Shown: positions 1 to 10,798, counted from the first letter of the stretch. The stretch: DNA of 64,000 nt from Branchiostoma floridae (GCF_000003815.2 NC_049986.1:5270030-5334029), one strand, 5' to 3'. The notes: generated by a model from the sequence alone, not told the origin. Program-made: numbers and translations.

Positions 1-274
1 AAAAAAAAGCAAAAAAACGCGAACGACGAACGCACCGTTGTTGGATATGTGACTCCTGACAGATACTATATTACAATAAGTGTCTGGGGCATCTGGGGTA
101 AGGTGCATTTCAGCATGAAATTATTCACAACAGTCACTTTGGGGAGAAGTTATGGCTAATACATTTCATTTTCATGCAGAGGTGATTTGGAACAGTCCAA
201 TGTTGCATGGTGAGGGGTATGGGTGACATTTGCTGTAATTCCTAAATGCCACTGGACTCTACTACTTCTGACCT

Positions 275-1166
275 GTAACATCCATTGGCATAATACCGGC
301 AGGTTTACTGCAATTTCTCAAGCAATACTAATTTGGCAAATGATCAACACATCATTTTCTCCAGTTTCATGTTGCTGTTACAGCTTACCTTTGCCACTTC
401 TTCTGTGTATATTTTTTTGTCTCTCTTGTCCTGCTAAAAACATAATATCGTAATTGGAACACACCGCGGAATTGCACGGAGAACGGGCGCGTGGTTGGAA
501 GGGGGTGCAATAATACCGACAGAACGAAACACGGCACAATTGACTGCCGCTATGTACCTTTATACATCCTCTGTTGTTCCTTCCTTTCCTGTTAGTAATT
601 GCACAAAACAAAAACCTGCATGAGCATACAAAAAGTCATGAGAAAATGGGCGTATACTGACAAGAATTTTCATTTAATTTTGGTCCGTCACAACCGCTAT
701 GACGTAAAACTTTACTGCTGGCGTAGCATTAAAAATGGTGGGAAAATGGCGGCGCACGTTCAATTTGACCCATTCAGCCGTAGATCCGGGCGATAATGCA
801 ACGGTTCTTCACACTTTTACACGAGTTGTAGGCCACCAAAAGAAATTCAAGATTGCTGTTGAATCATGCTCGTCTTGTGCCGTGAGCACGTGTGATTATT
901 ATCTACAAATCTGGCCATGAACGTGACAGTGTGTTCGTCCCACGACGACCTCACCTGCCCCGAAAATGAACTGAAAACTTTTGGCCTTGTTTTCTTCAAA
1001 TGCACTGTTATCGAAGCCTTTTCGGAAATGTGTGAAATACGTGGATGTCTGAAGTGTTCACAGCTCAGAAATAACTGTTGCTGCGCTAGTGGATCACCGA
1101 AAATTTATCATTTATGTCATTTGCCGGTATAAGTATTACTGCCGGTATTATGCCAATGGATGTTAC
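275..1166 (-). mobile_element. Inverted-repeat DNA element, family 1, copy 1
   Basis: The first and last 26 bases (275-300 and 1141-1166) are perfect reverse complements, starting GTAACATCCATTGG. The 890-base body matches two other copies (27031-27909 and 33877-34767) but in reverse orientation. No transposase is encoded; short frames inside are not conserved. The ends are too symmetric to fix the target duplication (TA, TAA or TTA possible). Confidence 0.85.
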
Positions 1167-1375
1167 TTCTTACACTTAAACTGATCCCTGTCTTTTCATC
1201 ACAATGTGGAAAGAAGAAGTAGTCCATTGAGCTCCAACAAAGGTAGCCAAAAGTTTGTCAATTAACATGATGAAATAATTTCGGATTTTCCAGCTTTGTT
1301 ATTAACCAATTACGCGGCTCTTAAAGCATATGATATATCTTTCATGCATACCAGAAGTGAATAGCTGACACTTAC

Positions 1376-1645
1376 CAAACACCTGCAGGTTGACCTGTCT
1401 GGAGGCTACCCCTGCTGGGTTGATGGCTGTACAGGTGTAAGGACCAGAATCTTCAGGCCTGGCAGAACTAATGATCAGAGCACCCGTGTCTGAGATGGAC
1501 ATGCCCTGTCTGCCACTCACAGGTGCTCCTTGATTGTTCCAGGACACAGTTGGGGAGGGCACACCATCAGCATCACATGTCAGCACAACCTGCCGACCTT
1601 GTACCACTGTGTACTCAGTCTCGTCTTCAGAAATACTGGGGGCAA
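1376..1645 (-). CDS. HMCN1-like: Hemicentin exon 24: Ig domain 11, type A copy 3
   Basis: A complete Ig domain in one 270-base exon, phase 1 at both ends, starting VAPSISEDETEYTVVQGRQV. It is the third nearly identical type A exon; the only internal amino-acid differences among the three are A/E in NNQGxPVSG and E/D in ARPxDSGPY. Acceptor gttttccag, donor gtaagt. The next exon lies left of the window. Confidence 0.96.
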
Positions 1646-2138
1646 CTGGAAAACAATTATCATTATAAAATGCAGAATTTCCTTCCCTTTGTCAAAAATG
1701 TAACAATGCTCCATTTTTCTACATATATAATATAATTGAAAGCTTATCTTTCGTTTCATGTGATGAAATTTTCTAAATTTGGTTGATTTTGTATTTTAAA
1801 AAAAAATTAGAAAACAACATCCGCTTCAGAGGTTGAGTCCCCCTTTATCCATTTTTGCCCATGGCAAACCCCTTGTCTACTTATGTTCAAGAGGGTATTG
1901 CGTGCAAAGAAGTGATAATGCTTTGAGATTTGGTGAACATTGATGAAGATTACACAAGAGATAATCATGCCCTACAATTTCAGTTAACCCAGCAAGTGCA
2001 TGCTGCTTTCTTTATTCTTAGTGAGGCCACCCAAATTTTTCTTTTACCCACATACTACATTTTGCACTTTAAGACAGAGTCAGCCAATCTTCTGTACTTG
2101 TCAGTGATGTGATAAGAGTAACTGTTCATATTTCTCAC

Positions 2139-2417
2139 CTTGGACATTGAGACTGTAGTCCTTTGTAAGCTCCCCTGCCACATTAGTAGCAACACATTTG
2201 TATTCTCCACTGTCAGCAACTTTAACTGTAGCAATCCTCAGTGTTCCAGAGGGTAAAACAGCATGGTGCAGGGAATTGCCTGACAAAACTTGCCCATCCT
2301 TGATCCAAGAAAATGTTGGAGGAGGGAAAGCATCCACCTTACAGGGCAGTTCTACCAGACTATCCACCATTGCAGTCACCTCTTCAGTTCCATCAGTGCC
2401 TTGGCCTGATGGAGGGA
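2139..2417 (-). CDS. HMCN1-like: Hemicentin exon 23: Ig domain 10, type B copy 2
   Basis: A one-exon Ig domain, phase 1 at both ends. Landmarks: VPPSGQGTDGTEEVTAMVDS, ELPCKVDAFPPPTFSWIKDG and DSGEYKCVATNVAGELTKDY. Same type as exon 21; the shared core WIKDGQVLSG is identical while much of the rest differs. Acceptor gttctcag, donor gtgaga. Confidence 0.95.
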
Positions 2418-2580
2418 CTGAGAACAACAACAACATACATTAGCTCCTGTAACTTGAACAACAGGAGCTAATTGGCTCATTTGCATTAACTGCGTCTTAG
2501 CCTTGCTATCCTTTGAAATCCAAATTGTAATTGTCTTCAGCTTGACTTTGGCTTAGCTTTGTTTTCTTTGGAATCCAAAT

Positions 2581-3033
2581 TGTCTTCAGTCTGAATTGTC
2601 TTACAATCTTTCCTCTGAAATTGTCTTCATTCATAGAGTATAAAAGACCTGTTTCTTCCAGATCTCTTCAGTGTCACTGACGAAGGATAGTGGATTCTAT
2701 CCGAAACGTCTGACCGTTTCAAAACCATATCCAGTTGCTTGAGTAACTATTTTTGGCATAACATACATTTGTATTTATCAAGTGCTGTTGGAATAATGGT
2801 GCCATAACACTGTGATGTGTACTTGTAACAGTGAGGTTCAAGCAGCAATATCTGACCAGTCCAAATATAGGTCATAGGTTAGCGGTAAGCGCTGTTGGGT
2901 CTGTGAGCTGGCAGGCCTTGGTTTGATTCCAGGATTCCAAAACACTGTTTCTACTCACCTCTCTTGTGTTTCAGCAGTTCCCACACCAGGGACCGCACCC
3001 AGGCCTTGGCGGTAAGAGCACCAAATCCTTACC
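2581..3033. repeat. Intronic duplicated segment, copy 1, with SINE
   Basis: Matches 3468-3919 with few differences, apart from short blocks such as 2640-2703 and about 2785-2808. It holds a hairpin motif (2677-2710) and a tRNA-like segment at about 2880-2940 with A box GGTTAGCGGTAAGCGCTG and B box GGTTTGATTCC, so part of it is a tRNA-derived SINE. Confidence 0.75.
2677..2710 (+). ncRNA. Hammerhead-ribozyme-like motif (tentative)
   Basis: Reads CTGACGA, then a stem (aggatag / ctatcc) with a 6-base loop, then GAAACGTC. That is the CUGANGA-stem II-GAAA core order of hammerhead ribozymes, and a further short pairing ACG/CGT follows. I could not find a convincing stem I, so activity is doubtful. 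Similar motifs are known in the terminal repeats of Penelope-like elements. Confidence 0.35.
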
Positions 3034-3467
3034 CAATTAACACTTTTCTGGTAGGACATGAGGGGGAGAGAATTACACCCATTGCATGTCCATCAAACAA
3101 TGGATAGTGAGTGTCCGTCAATTTTGGGTTGTTGAATAGTGCCAATACATTACAAAGACAGGCTTTGAAAGGTTTTCTTTCAATGATAAGTGTGCAGCAC
3201 TCATTTTGAGAGCTGGTCTGTTTAAATCCTGGTTTAGTAGAATGACTGCGAAAGGTTTCAATATCAACACGACTTTTTATATAGTACACAATGTTATAAA
3301 ATTACATATATTTTACAATGCACTACAATAAAGCCGGGATGGCATTTTTCAAACCCTAGTACAAGTTGTGAGCTATATAGAACTATGTATCCTTTTAAAA
3401 ATAATGTGTTTTATTTGCAAAATTATGCCGTAAGGCTAATAGCATGTTCAGTCTCCAAGACTTAAAG

Positions 3468-3919
3468 TGTCTTCAGTCTGAATTGTCTTACAATCTTTCC
3501 TATTGGACATCTGAAATTGTATGACATTGTGTCACACTTCAAGTTGATGTTATTTCTGTGCTTAGCCATATTAAAGAAATGTTGTTGTATAAACGTCTGA
3601 CCGTTTCAAAACCATATCCAGTTGCTTGAGTAACTATTTTTGGCATAACATACATTTGTATTTATCAAGTGCGGACAGGTTTTTCCGAAAACCCACTGTG
3701 ATGTGTACTTGTAACAGTGAGGTTCAAGCAGCAATATCTGACCAGTCCAAATATAGGTCATAGGTTAGCGGTAAGCGCTGTTGGGTCTGTGAGCTGGCAG
3801 GCCTTGGTTTGATTCCAGGATTCCAAAACACTGTTTCTACTCACCTCTCTTGTGTTTCAGCAGTTCCCACACCAGGGACCGCACCCAGGCCTTGGCGGTA
3901 AGAGCACCAAATCCTTACC
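3468..3919. repeat. Intronic duplicated segment, copy 2, with SINE
   Basis: Second copy of 2581-3033 in the same intron and orientation; the 3591-3919 part is nearly identical to 2704-3033. It lacks the 5' part of the hairpin motif. The same tRNA-like A and B boxes lie at about 3760-3820. Confidence 0.75.
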
Positions 3920-4030
3920 ACTAGTCCATATACGAGAGGTGAGTAGTTCCTAGCTCCCAGAAATCGAAACCGGTCCTGCCAGCTCATGCAACCAAAATGC
4001 CTCTAACCACTAGGCCAATTGGTCCAGACC
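3915..4030 (-). mobile_element. tRNA-derived SINE fragment
   Basis: On the minus strand it reads GGCCTAGTGGTTAGAGGC (A box type) and GGTTTCGATTTCTGGGAG (B box type), about the tRNA spacing apart. It abuts the right end of the duplicated segment, which itself has a second tRNA-like unit in this direction (TGGACTAGTGGTAAGG), so this may be a multi-headed SINE. Confidence 0.5.
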
Positions 4031-4945
4031 TACATGTACATGTATTGATTGGTCAGAAGGTGGCGCTTCAACCCCACTGTTACACAGTACAGTACCTACA
4101 TGTATGTGACAGTACATGTACCTACAGAACACAGGAGCTGTTTCAAAACTGCAATCCTAAGACAAGTAGCAAATTAACTACTTTCCATTCATGTCTTTCA
4201 GGTTGCAATGCTTGATATCAAGTACAATTATATACCTGACTCAAATTTTGTTTAATTGTAATTCTTAAGTTAGAATTTCTAAGCAGATTCCTGTGATATA
4301 AAAATGTAGTACATGCTAGTTTCCTTCCTGGACATCCAATGGGTTCTGCCAATGTTCTAGAAAGCTCTTGGCAACTACATGTTCTTCTCTTTGGTTCATT
4401 GTTAAGTTACTTGTATAAGAAGACTGCATTACTGTGGCTGGAAGCTATTTCTCCTTTCAGCCTTGTGACATAAAGGCAATGATGTGACTTAGTCTATACC
4501 CCTGGCCCCCTTCTCCATTCATGACTGGTATGGACTTTCTGATCCTGCCCAGATATTTTTCTTGACCCATCATTACCTCTGTCTATAACATTGTCCATTA
4601 TTGCCCTCTAACTGTGCTCCGTTGTACTTTTCCAATGTCATTTGCCCCACTTCCTGTGTACTTCAAAATTCAATCTGCCCTTCTATCAAAAATGTAGTTG
4701 GTCATGTTCAAGATAAATCCTTGTCTATACAATGTACATCACAATGTGACAAGGAGAAGTACTTTAAGCTCTAAGCCAACAGCTTGCAGCAACATCAGCA
4801 GAGAAATAAGAAACAAGTTCATCAACCAACAAAGTCATGATATCATTGGCGGGTTTTCCAGTTGACTTGTGTTATTAACCAATTATTAGGCTCTTGAAGA
4901 ATGTGAGATATTTTTCATGCATACCAGTGAAGAGCCGACCCTTAC

Positions 4946-5215
4946 CAAACACCTGCAGGTTGACCTGTCTGGAGGCTACCCCTGCTGGGTTGATGGCTGT
5001 ACAGGTGTAAGGACCAGAATCTTCAGGCCTGGCAGAACTAATGATCAGAGCACCTGTGTCTGAGATGGACATGCCCTGTCTGCCACTCACAGGTTCTCCT
5101 TGATTGTTCCAGGACACAGTTGGGGAGGGCACACCATCAGCATCACATGTCAGCACAACCTGCCGACCTTGTACCACTGTGTACTCAGTCTCGTCTTCAG
5201 AAATACTGGGAATAG
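4946..5215 (-). CDS. HMCN1-like: Hemicentin exon 22: Ig domain 9, type A copy 2
   Basis: A complete Ig domain in one 270-base exon, phase 1 at both ends, starting AIPSISEDETEYTVVQGRQV. By eye it differs from exon 24 at 6 of 270 bases, four of them in the last five bases next to the acceptor. Acceptor tgtttcag, donor gtaagg. The intron on its 3' side also resembles that of exon 24, but less closely. Confidence 0.96.
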
Positions 5216-5775
5216 CTGAAACAGTATTACTATGATAAGAATCTTGGGTCACATGTCATTAAGTGTCAGGTATATTGATATTCTAGAGCATTGCACTTGT
5301 TGTATGGTTAAGAGGGTAAAAATAATTTTTATGTTTCAACAATGTCAAAATTCTTTTGATGCCAAAACATATGTAAAATCTTTTAACCAACATTACTTTA
5401 GATACATTTTCTCTTTCTTGTTTTCTTTTCCCCTTAAGACTGATAAAGGGCCTAATGATTATTTTGAAATGAGGTAAATAAGTGCCTATGCGTGCCATTT
5501 GGGCGCAATGTTCCGCACTACATACCCACCAACTACTGATGAATCTTGCACCAAATACCAAAATACCGAAGGTGGTTGATGTATATCACAAAGTCTGTAC
5601 TGTACCTGAGAACCTTTACAGCTCTACAAAACAGTAATTTGTGTTAGAAACAGAGTGATAGAATTTGTGTCAACTGGCAAGCTGAAAACAAAAGTTTTCA
5701 AAAAACACTAACCATCTCCTCCAACCCAGTATCTTTTCTCCCCCATCCATGATCTCTTATGCTGTGACATCTTAC

Positions 5776-6063
5776 CTTGTACTATCAGATGAAAGTCCTT
5801 TGTGAAGTTCCCAGCCACGTTACTTGCCACACACACGTATTTCCCACTGTCGCCCACTTGGACTGCCACGATGTCCAGATTACCAGACGAGGTGATGGCA
5901 TGTCGAGCAGAATCACCAGACAGAACCTGTCCATCCTTAATCCATGCAAAGACTGGAGGAGGATTGGCATTAACATCACAGGGTAGACTGACTTTGTCGT
6001 CAACTGTTGCTGTCACCTCATTGGTTGAATCACCAGTGTCATCACCTCTTCCTGATGGTGGAA
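5776..6063 (-). CDS. HMCN1-like: Hemicentin exon 21: Ig domain 8, type B copy 1
   Basis: A one-exon Ig domain, phase 1 at both ends. Landmarks: VPPSGRGDDTGDSTNEVTAT, SLPCDVNANPPPVFAWIKDG and DSGKYVCVASNVAGNFTKDF. LPCxVxxxPPPxxxWxKxxQxLS corresponds to vertebrate hemicentin Ig8. Acceptor tcccaacag, donor gtaaga. Its partner, exon 23, is clearly related but much diverged. Confidence 0.95.
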
Positions 6064-6603
6064 CTGTTGGGACAAATCACATGGGCAATTAGGGTAAGAT
6101 CAGTATACATAAAAATTGAATTTCAGGCAAAATATGGGCAATTTTAGGCAACACCACATGTCCCAAAAAAATCCAAATGAGCAGGATTTTTCTCAATCTT
6201 TATTCATTAAATCAACATTGCAGAGTACACTGGAATGGTGGCAACTCTGCATATCGTTGATTTTACATTAAAATGTAATAAAGTCACACGCAAAATCACT
6301 ATACACAATAGACAACACAATAGCAGGACATAGACTTACACAACAGTCAGGGTTTTGTTGTAAAGCCTGATTGTACAGTGTAGGAATGAGTTGCTTGAGT
6401 AACTACTTTTTGGCATATATTATTACATGGGTGTCTAATCTATATTGACGTAGGAAGGAGTTTTATAGTTAACAATAGTTGAAATAGTTTCCAAGGGCCC
6501 AGGGACAAAATTGTCAAACAATTACAACTGAAACTGTGTCATGAAATTGATGAAAAACACAATCACCCTCACTTTTGAATGGAACACCTAAAGGGATTCT
6601 TAC

Positions 6604-6873
6604 CAAACACCTGCAGGTTGACCTGTCTGGAGGCTACCCCTGCTGGGTTGATGGCTGTACAGGTGTAAGGACCAGAATCGTCAGGCCTGGCAGAACTAAT
6701 GATCAGAGCACCCGTGTCTGAGATGGACATGCCCTGTCTGCCACTCACAGGTTCTCCTTGATTGTTCCAGGACACAGTTGGGGAGGGCACACCATCAGCA
6801 TCACATGTCAGCACAACCTGCCGACCTTGTACCACTGTGTACTCAGTCTCGTCTTCAGAAATACTGGGGGAAA
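6604..6873 (-). CDS. HMCN1-like: Hemicentin exon 20: Ig domain 7, type A copy 1
   Basis: A complete Ig domain in one 270-base exon, phase 1 at both ends. It starts VSPSISEDETEYTVVQGRQV, has VLTCDADGVPSPTVSWNNQG and ends DDSGPYTCTAINPAGVASRQ plus a short tail. Both cysteines and the Trp are present. By eye it differs from exon 24 at 3 of 270 bases, silent sites included. Acceptor tttttccag, donor gtaaga. Confidence 0.96.
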
Positions 6874-6879
6874 CTGGAA

Positions 6880-7440
6880 AAAGACAAAGATGTCTCCTTG
6901 ATTTGGATAATTACTTAACTTGATCATGGTTTACTCATCACTATTCCCATATATCTCTAATGGTGAGTCAAAGGTGTTACAAGAAAGGGATTGGTGATAA
7001 TCTGTGATCATGCATTTAGGAATAAAGTACTACATATTTGTATAGGACAATGAAATAGATTAAAAACATCATAATGACCCGATGTATGTAATTACTGCCA
7101 TAAATTCCTATTATTCTAATGAAGGGGCAGATACTATCTTTACTGCACAATGATTGGTTCAGCCAGTATGAACTAACATAGCGACCATAGATGTCGTTGA
7201 AGAGATTCATTAGTCACCTATGTACACAGTTAATAGATGAAAATTCTATTAACCGACAATAGATGTATAATGAAAGGCAGTCTGATAACAGGACAGTGCA
7301 GCAAGCTACTCATCTGTGTAGTCAGGTCAAGCAGAAGGATCCATTGCAGGAAGGAAGATTTAGGGTAGAGAGGTAAGGGGGAATACGAAAAAAAAATTAA
7401 TTACTGACTGGAGAATCAGTAATGTTGGGTGATACCTGCA
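6880..7440. other. Intron 19 part, nothing recognised
   Basis: AT-rich intron sequence between exons 19 and 20. No exon, repeat structure or RNA gene is visible to me. Confidence 0.5.
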
Positions 7441-7576
7441 TAATGTTAGGCACTGACCCATAGCTTCATATGGATGATCCGATCATGGCCCACTGGCAGC
7501 AAGTGCATATCCAGCCCTGACATGACAAATCCCAATACAACATAATACCCAGATAAGTACCAACACTTCTTCTTAC

Positions 7577-7739
7577 CTTGTACTTTAAGAGAGATGGTGA
7601 CATTTGTTGAGCCGGCAACATTAATAACAGAACAAGTATAACGGCCACTGTCGGGTAATCCTGCAGTTTTGATCAACAAGCTACGATCTTCTGCGAATTC
7701 CAATATCCCTGGTTCCTCTTCTAATGGGATCTGTGAATT
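7577..7739 (-). CDS. HMCN1-like: Hemicentin exon 19: second half of Ig domain 6
   Basis: Begins NSQIPLEEEPGILEFAEDRS and ends near VINVAGSTNVTISLKVQG, with DSGRYTC holding the second Ig cysteine. Phase 0 in, phase 1 out; acceptor atgtttcag, donor gtaaga. The N-terminal part before DRSLLI is longer and more acidic than in the other Ig halves. This is the last split Ig domain; from exon 20 on each Ig domain is one exon. Confidence 0.93.
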
Positions 7740-8101
7740 CTGAAACATTGAATGTAAAAAGTACAAAATTACTAATAGTGCTATTGATACACATGTGGGG
7801 GATTGTCATATTGAGGTCATCTGAATTAGCACCAAATGAAAGCTGCTCCAGATACTTGAGATTAAGTCCCTGTATCAAACTGTAATTTCATCATAGTTCA
7901 GTCCCTGGTTATGTTGAGTGGAGTCTGTCTCCCCCCCGTTTACACTATTTGACATGCACACTTTGTAAATGTCCAAAACTCAACCTAAGCGCATTTGAGC
8001 TGCTATTTTGAATTTCTTCCGTACGTCTAGATCGATCAGCTTGAAAATATTTAACTTTGAAAGTTCGATGATCAAAAAGCGGAGGGACTGCAGTACTAGA
8101 G

Positions 8102-8698
8102 ATGAGGTTTTACACGTTAAATAGTGCTGCGCTCGTGCTTATGGAGTGGTCGCTACGTGAAGGTATGGATCCCAATGAAGTTGATTTTGTTGAGTTTACC
8201 CAACATTTTCCAACAAGAGCAAGCTCTCCAGGAACGGGCCGTGTACAAAAATGGAGCGAAATCAAATTTAAACTGGTCCTGGGTGAGGATTTTGTGGCGT
8301 ATTGTGACGCCCTAAATCACAGACTATCGGCGAGAGAAGACATCGAACGCATTTTCCAGGACAGTCAGACTCACCTAACAGCGGTCAGAGACCTTTATAC
8401 TCAGTTGAGAACAGTGACGTGTGTTGCACACTACACAAAGTTACACAGCGATATGTCTCGCAGCATATGCTTCGTTATGTCAAGGATGTTCTATTCAGGA
8501 AAATCACCGAATTTTGTTACTAGCAATCGGTCATTCTGCTTCATTTTGTTAATTTCATTTGTTAATCCGCTTCTTGTGATTATGCAAAGAAGCTGCCAAC
8601 ATACTTGTAATTTTGACAAAGACGTATACACATGTGTGAAAGGTTGTTTCTATGTGATACAAAACCACTTCCAGCATTTGAATACGCCTGTCACCTAA
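8102..8698 (+). other. Unidentified open frame in intron 18
   Basis: A 198-codon frame opposite to the host gene. The first 115 or so codons look protein-like (MDPNEVDFVEFTQHFPTRAS; AREDIERIFQDSQTHLTAVR), with mixed charged and hydrophobic residues. The rest looks like chance translation. I do not recognise a domain, catalytic motif or transposon family. It may be a piece of a mobile element or an exon of an unknown gene. Confidence 0.25.
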
Positions 8699-8984
8699 CT
8701 GTGTAAACATGATAATTTATTCATGCTCTACTTCACTTGCAAACTATTAAAAGGAATTTTGACAAAGTCCTTTGCATATACATGTATTGCATATATTCAA
8801 CGATGGCTAGTGCTTGTTATAAGTTTTGCATGACGTGTTATGCATCGTTGTTATTTCTGTAAAACAAAAACAAAAAGAGTACGTATCTCTAACACTCACA
8901 AATTGGACCTTGAAACAAGGTAAAAAAAAACCCCTCTCATGAACTCACTACCAAAAATGATTTTTCTTATTTTGCTTACCCCAT

Positions 8985-9370
8985 GGACAATTCTTGTATG
9001 AAGAAAAAAATTCTTGCAGGAAGAAAATGTAGTAAAAAAATTCAAGCAAAACGAGAAACTACAAAATTTGTTTTAGATTGTTTTTTTTCTAACCAGATTC
9101 AACTCTTAAGAAATACAAGAATTTTTTTCTTCCAGGAAGATAAATTTTCTGTGAGGAAGCAAAACAAGATAAACAAGAAAAAGCATTTTGAGAAATACAA
9201 GAAAACAAATCTCAAATTTTCTCAAAAAATTAACAAGAAAAAATTTGCTTGCTTTTGCTTTGCAAGCACATTTTTCTAACATTTCTTGGGGACAGAATAA
9301 TTTTCTTCCTGGAAGATAAATTTTCTGTGAGGAAGCCAAACAAGATACTAGTAAACAATAAAAAGCATTT
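8985..9370. repeat. AT-rich region with internal direct repeat
   Basis: A block of about 36 bases containing GGAAGATAAATTTTCTGTGA occurs at 9134-9163 and again at 9309-9338, within A-rich sequence. The matching short open frames on both strands come from low complexity and are not genes. Confidence 0.6.
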
Positions 9371-9687
9371 TTGGTAGTGCTGATGTAGTAAGTTGTCATG
9401 TACTCAAGTCGTGCGCTATGTACTCAAGTCGTGTTGTCTGTTGATTCTTCAGTCCGTCCTTCTATGCTATATACATGTAACCAGCATTTGAAGGGACAAG
9501 CTCACAAAAATATGTCCTTTGCAGTGTATTGCCGTTATCCAACAGCCAGTAATCGACGGACAATAGGTGTGAAATATTCCTCCCTACCCCTCGCATGCCA
9601 CCAGTTAAGTGTTGATTAGCTCCTCCGCTTTGGAAAGAACCGACTTCATGGGGGTTGCCCCCCCTAGAAATTTTCTTCATGGGATTT

Positions 9688-9717
9688 AGGGGGGGGCCCC
9701 CCCCCCCCCCCCCCCAT
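9688..9717. repeat. G-run followed by C-run
   Basis: A run of about 8 G directly followed by about 22 C. It could form unusual structure and is prone to sequencing error; flanking text resembles a dispersed repeat also seen near 20.6-20.8 kb. Confidence 0.7.
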
Positions 9718-10071
9718 GTGAATGATATGACCCAGGGTTGTAGCCAGCAGGTGGAATCATTTAACCCCAATTTTGAATCCTCTAAAATGCTATTTCCTGC
9801 ACTTTGAGGTGTAAAATAAGCTGGTAGACTTAGCTGTTAAATGATATCTGTCTTGGTAAAATATTACACAGGGGAGACAGTTTTTTTTATTATATATCAA
9901 ATTATATATAAGTTTACATATTGACTTTTGTCTATCACAGAGGACGGAAAATATCACAGAGGTGGAACGGGCAAAATTATTTTCTGTCCTTGGCTACAAA
10001 ATTCTGTCAAAGGACGGGCACTGGCTACAACCCAGATATGACTTATGATTAAACCAGAAAGAGTAACTCAC

Positions 10072-10187
10072 CTTGTACCACTGATGGGTGGGCTGGGGGT
10101 TACCCATCAACACAGGACATGGCAGGCGGACATCAGAACCCACTGTCACGCTGATTGATGGAGGGACGGATGTCACCACTGGTGACA
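10072..10187 (-). CDS. HMCN1-like: Hemicentin exon 18: first half of Ig domain 6
   Basis: Contains SPVVTSVPPSISVTVGSDVR then LPCPVLMGNPQPTHQWYK. The LPCxxLxGNPxPxxxW pattern is vertebrate hemicentin Ig6. Phase 1 in, phase 0 out; acceptor gtgttatag, donor gtgagt. A perfect 24-base-pair hairpin lies about 40 bases before its acceptor in transcript direction. Confidence 0.93.
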
Positions 10188-10226
10188 CTATAACAACCAA
10201 AAAAGGGACAATGTGTAGGTAAGAGA

Positions 10227-10278
10227 CTATTTACCTTTAGAAAGCTAAAGATACCTTTAGCTTTCTAAAGGTAAATAG
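10227..10278. repeat. Perfect 24-base-pair hairpin near exon 18 acceptor
   Basis: 10227-10250 and 10255-10278 are exact reverse complements with loop ATAC. In transcript direction it ends about 40 bases before the exon 18 acceptor, where a branch point would normally lie. Confidence 0.9.
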
Positions 10279-10481
10279 GTACACAGTCATGTGTGTGTGC
10301 TTTACATGACCTTTTGTACACATCTTCAACACGGAACATTGTACACGCAGGTCAAGTCATATTCAAGCGAGTCAATATGCTTTATCACAGTAAACAAAGG
10401 AATAAACAAAGATGTGGTATTTCAAAGTGTTTTATTTCAAAGTGTTTCAATAGTTATGCTAGAATTGTTAAAAATAACATG

Positions 10482-10695
10482 TAACAGTAGTTCACCTTTA
10501 TCCGCAGGGTAACCTATCTCCGTTGCTTTCAAAATCAGGGTATTTAGGGCTATCATGCCGATGAAATGCTAGTTCAAACTACTTTGAAAATATAACAATT
10601 TGAAACAACCGTCCGTCGACTTGATATTCCTGAATGCGCTGTTTTGAAAAACAACGGATATAGGTTACCCCACGGATAAAGGTGAACTAGCGTTA
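10482..10695. mobile_element. Fold-back element, family 2, copy 1
   Basis: 214-base element whose ends mirror each other (starting near TAACnnTAGTTCACCTTTAT). Inner parts also mirror (GACGGA..., AACGGATA...). Related copies lie at 20080-20254, 28518-28723 and 58388-58599. No coding capacity. Its right end lies 7 bases from the exon 17 donor. Confidence 0.85.
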
Positions 10696-10702
10696 TACAT
10701 AC

Positions 10703-10798
10703 CAAGACCAGTAACCGTTACAAGCAGAGTTGCCTGCATCTTTCCAAGGGCATTTTCAGCTATACAGGTGTATGACCCCTCCTGTTCCAGGCCTATGT
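10703..10798 (-). CDS. HMCN1-like: Hemicentin exon 17: second half of Ig domain 5
   Basis: Reads IGLEQEGSYTCIAENALGKM then QATLLVTVTGL. EGSYTCIAEN matches vertebrate KGTYICEAEN, and VTVTGL is the hemicentin junction between Ig5 and Ig6. Phase 1 at both ends; acceptor ttctttcag, donor gtatgt. A fold-back repeat starts only about 8 bases into the intron after it. Confidence 0.93.
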
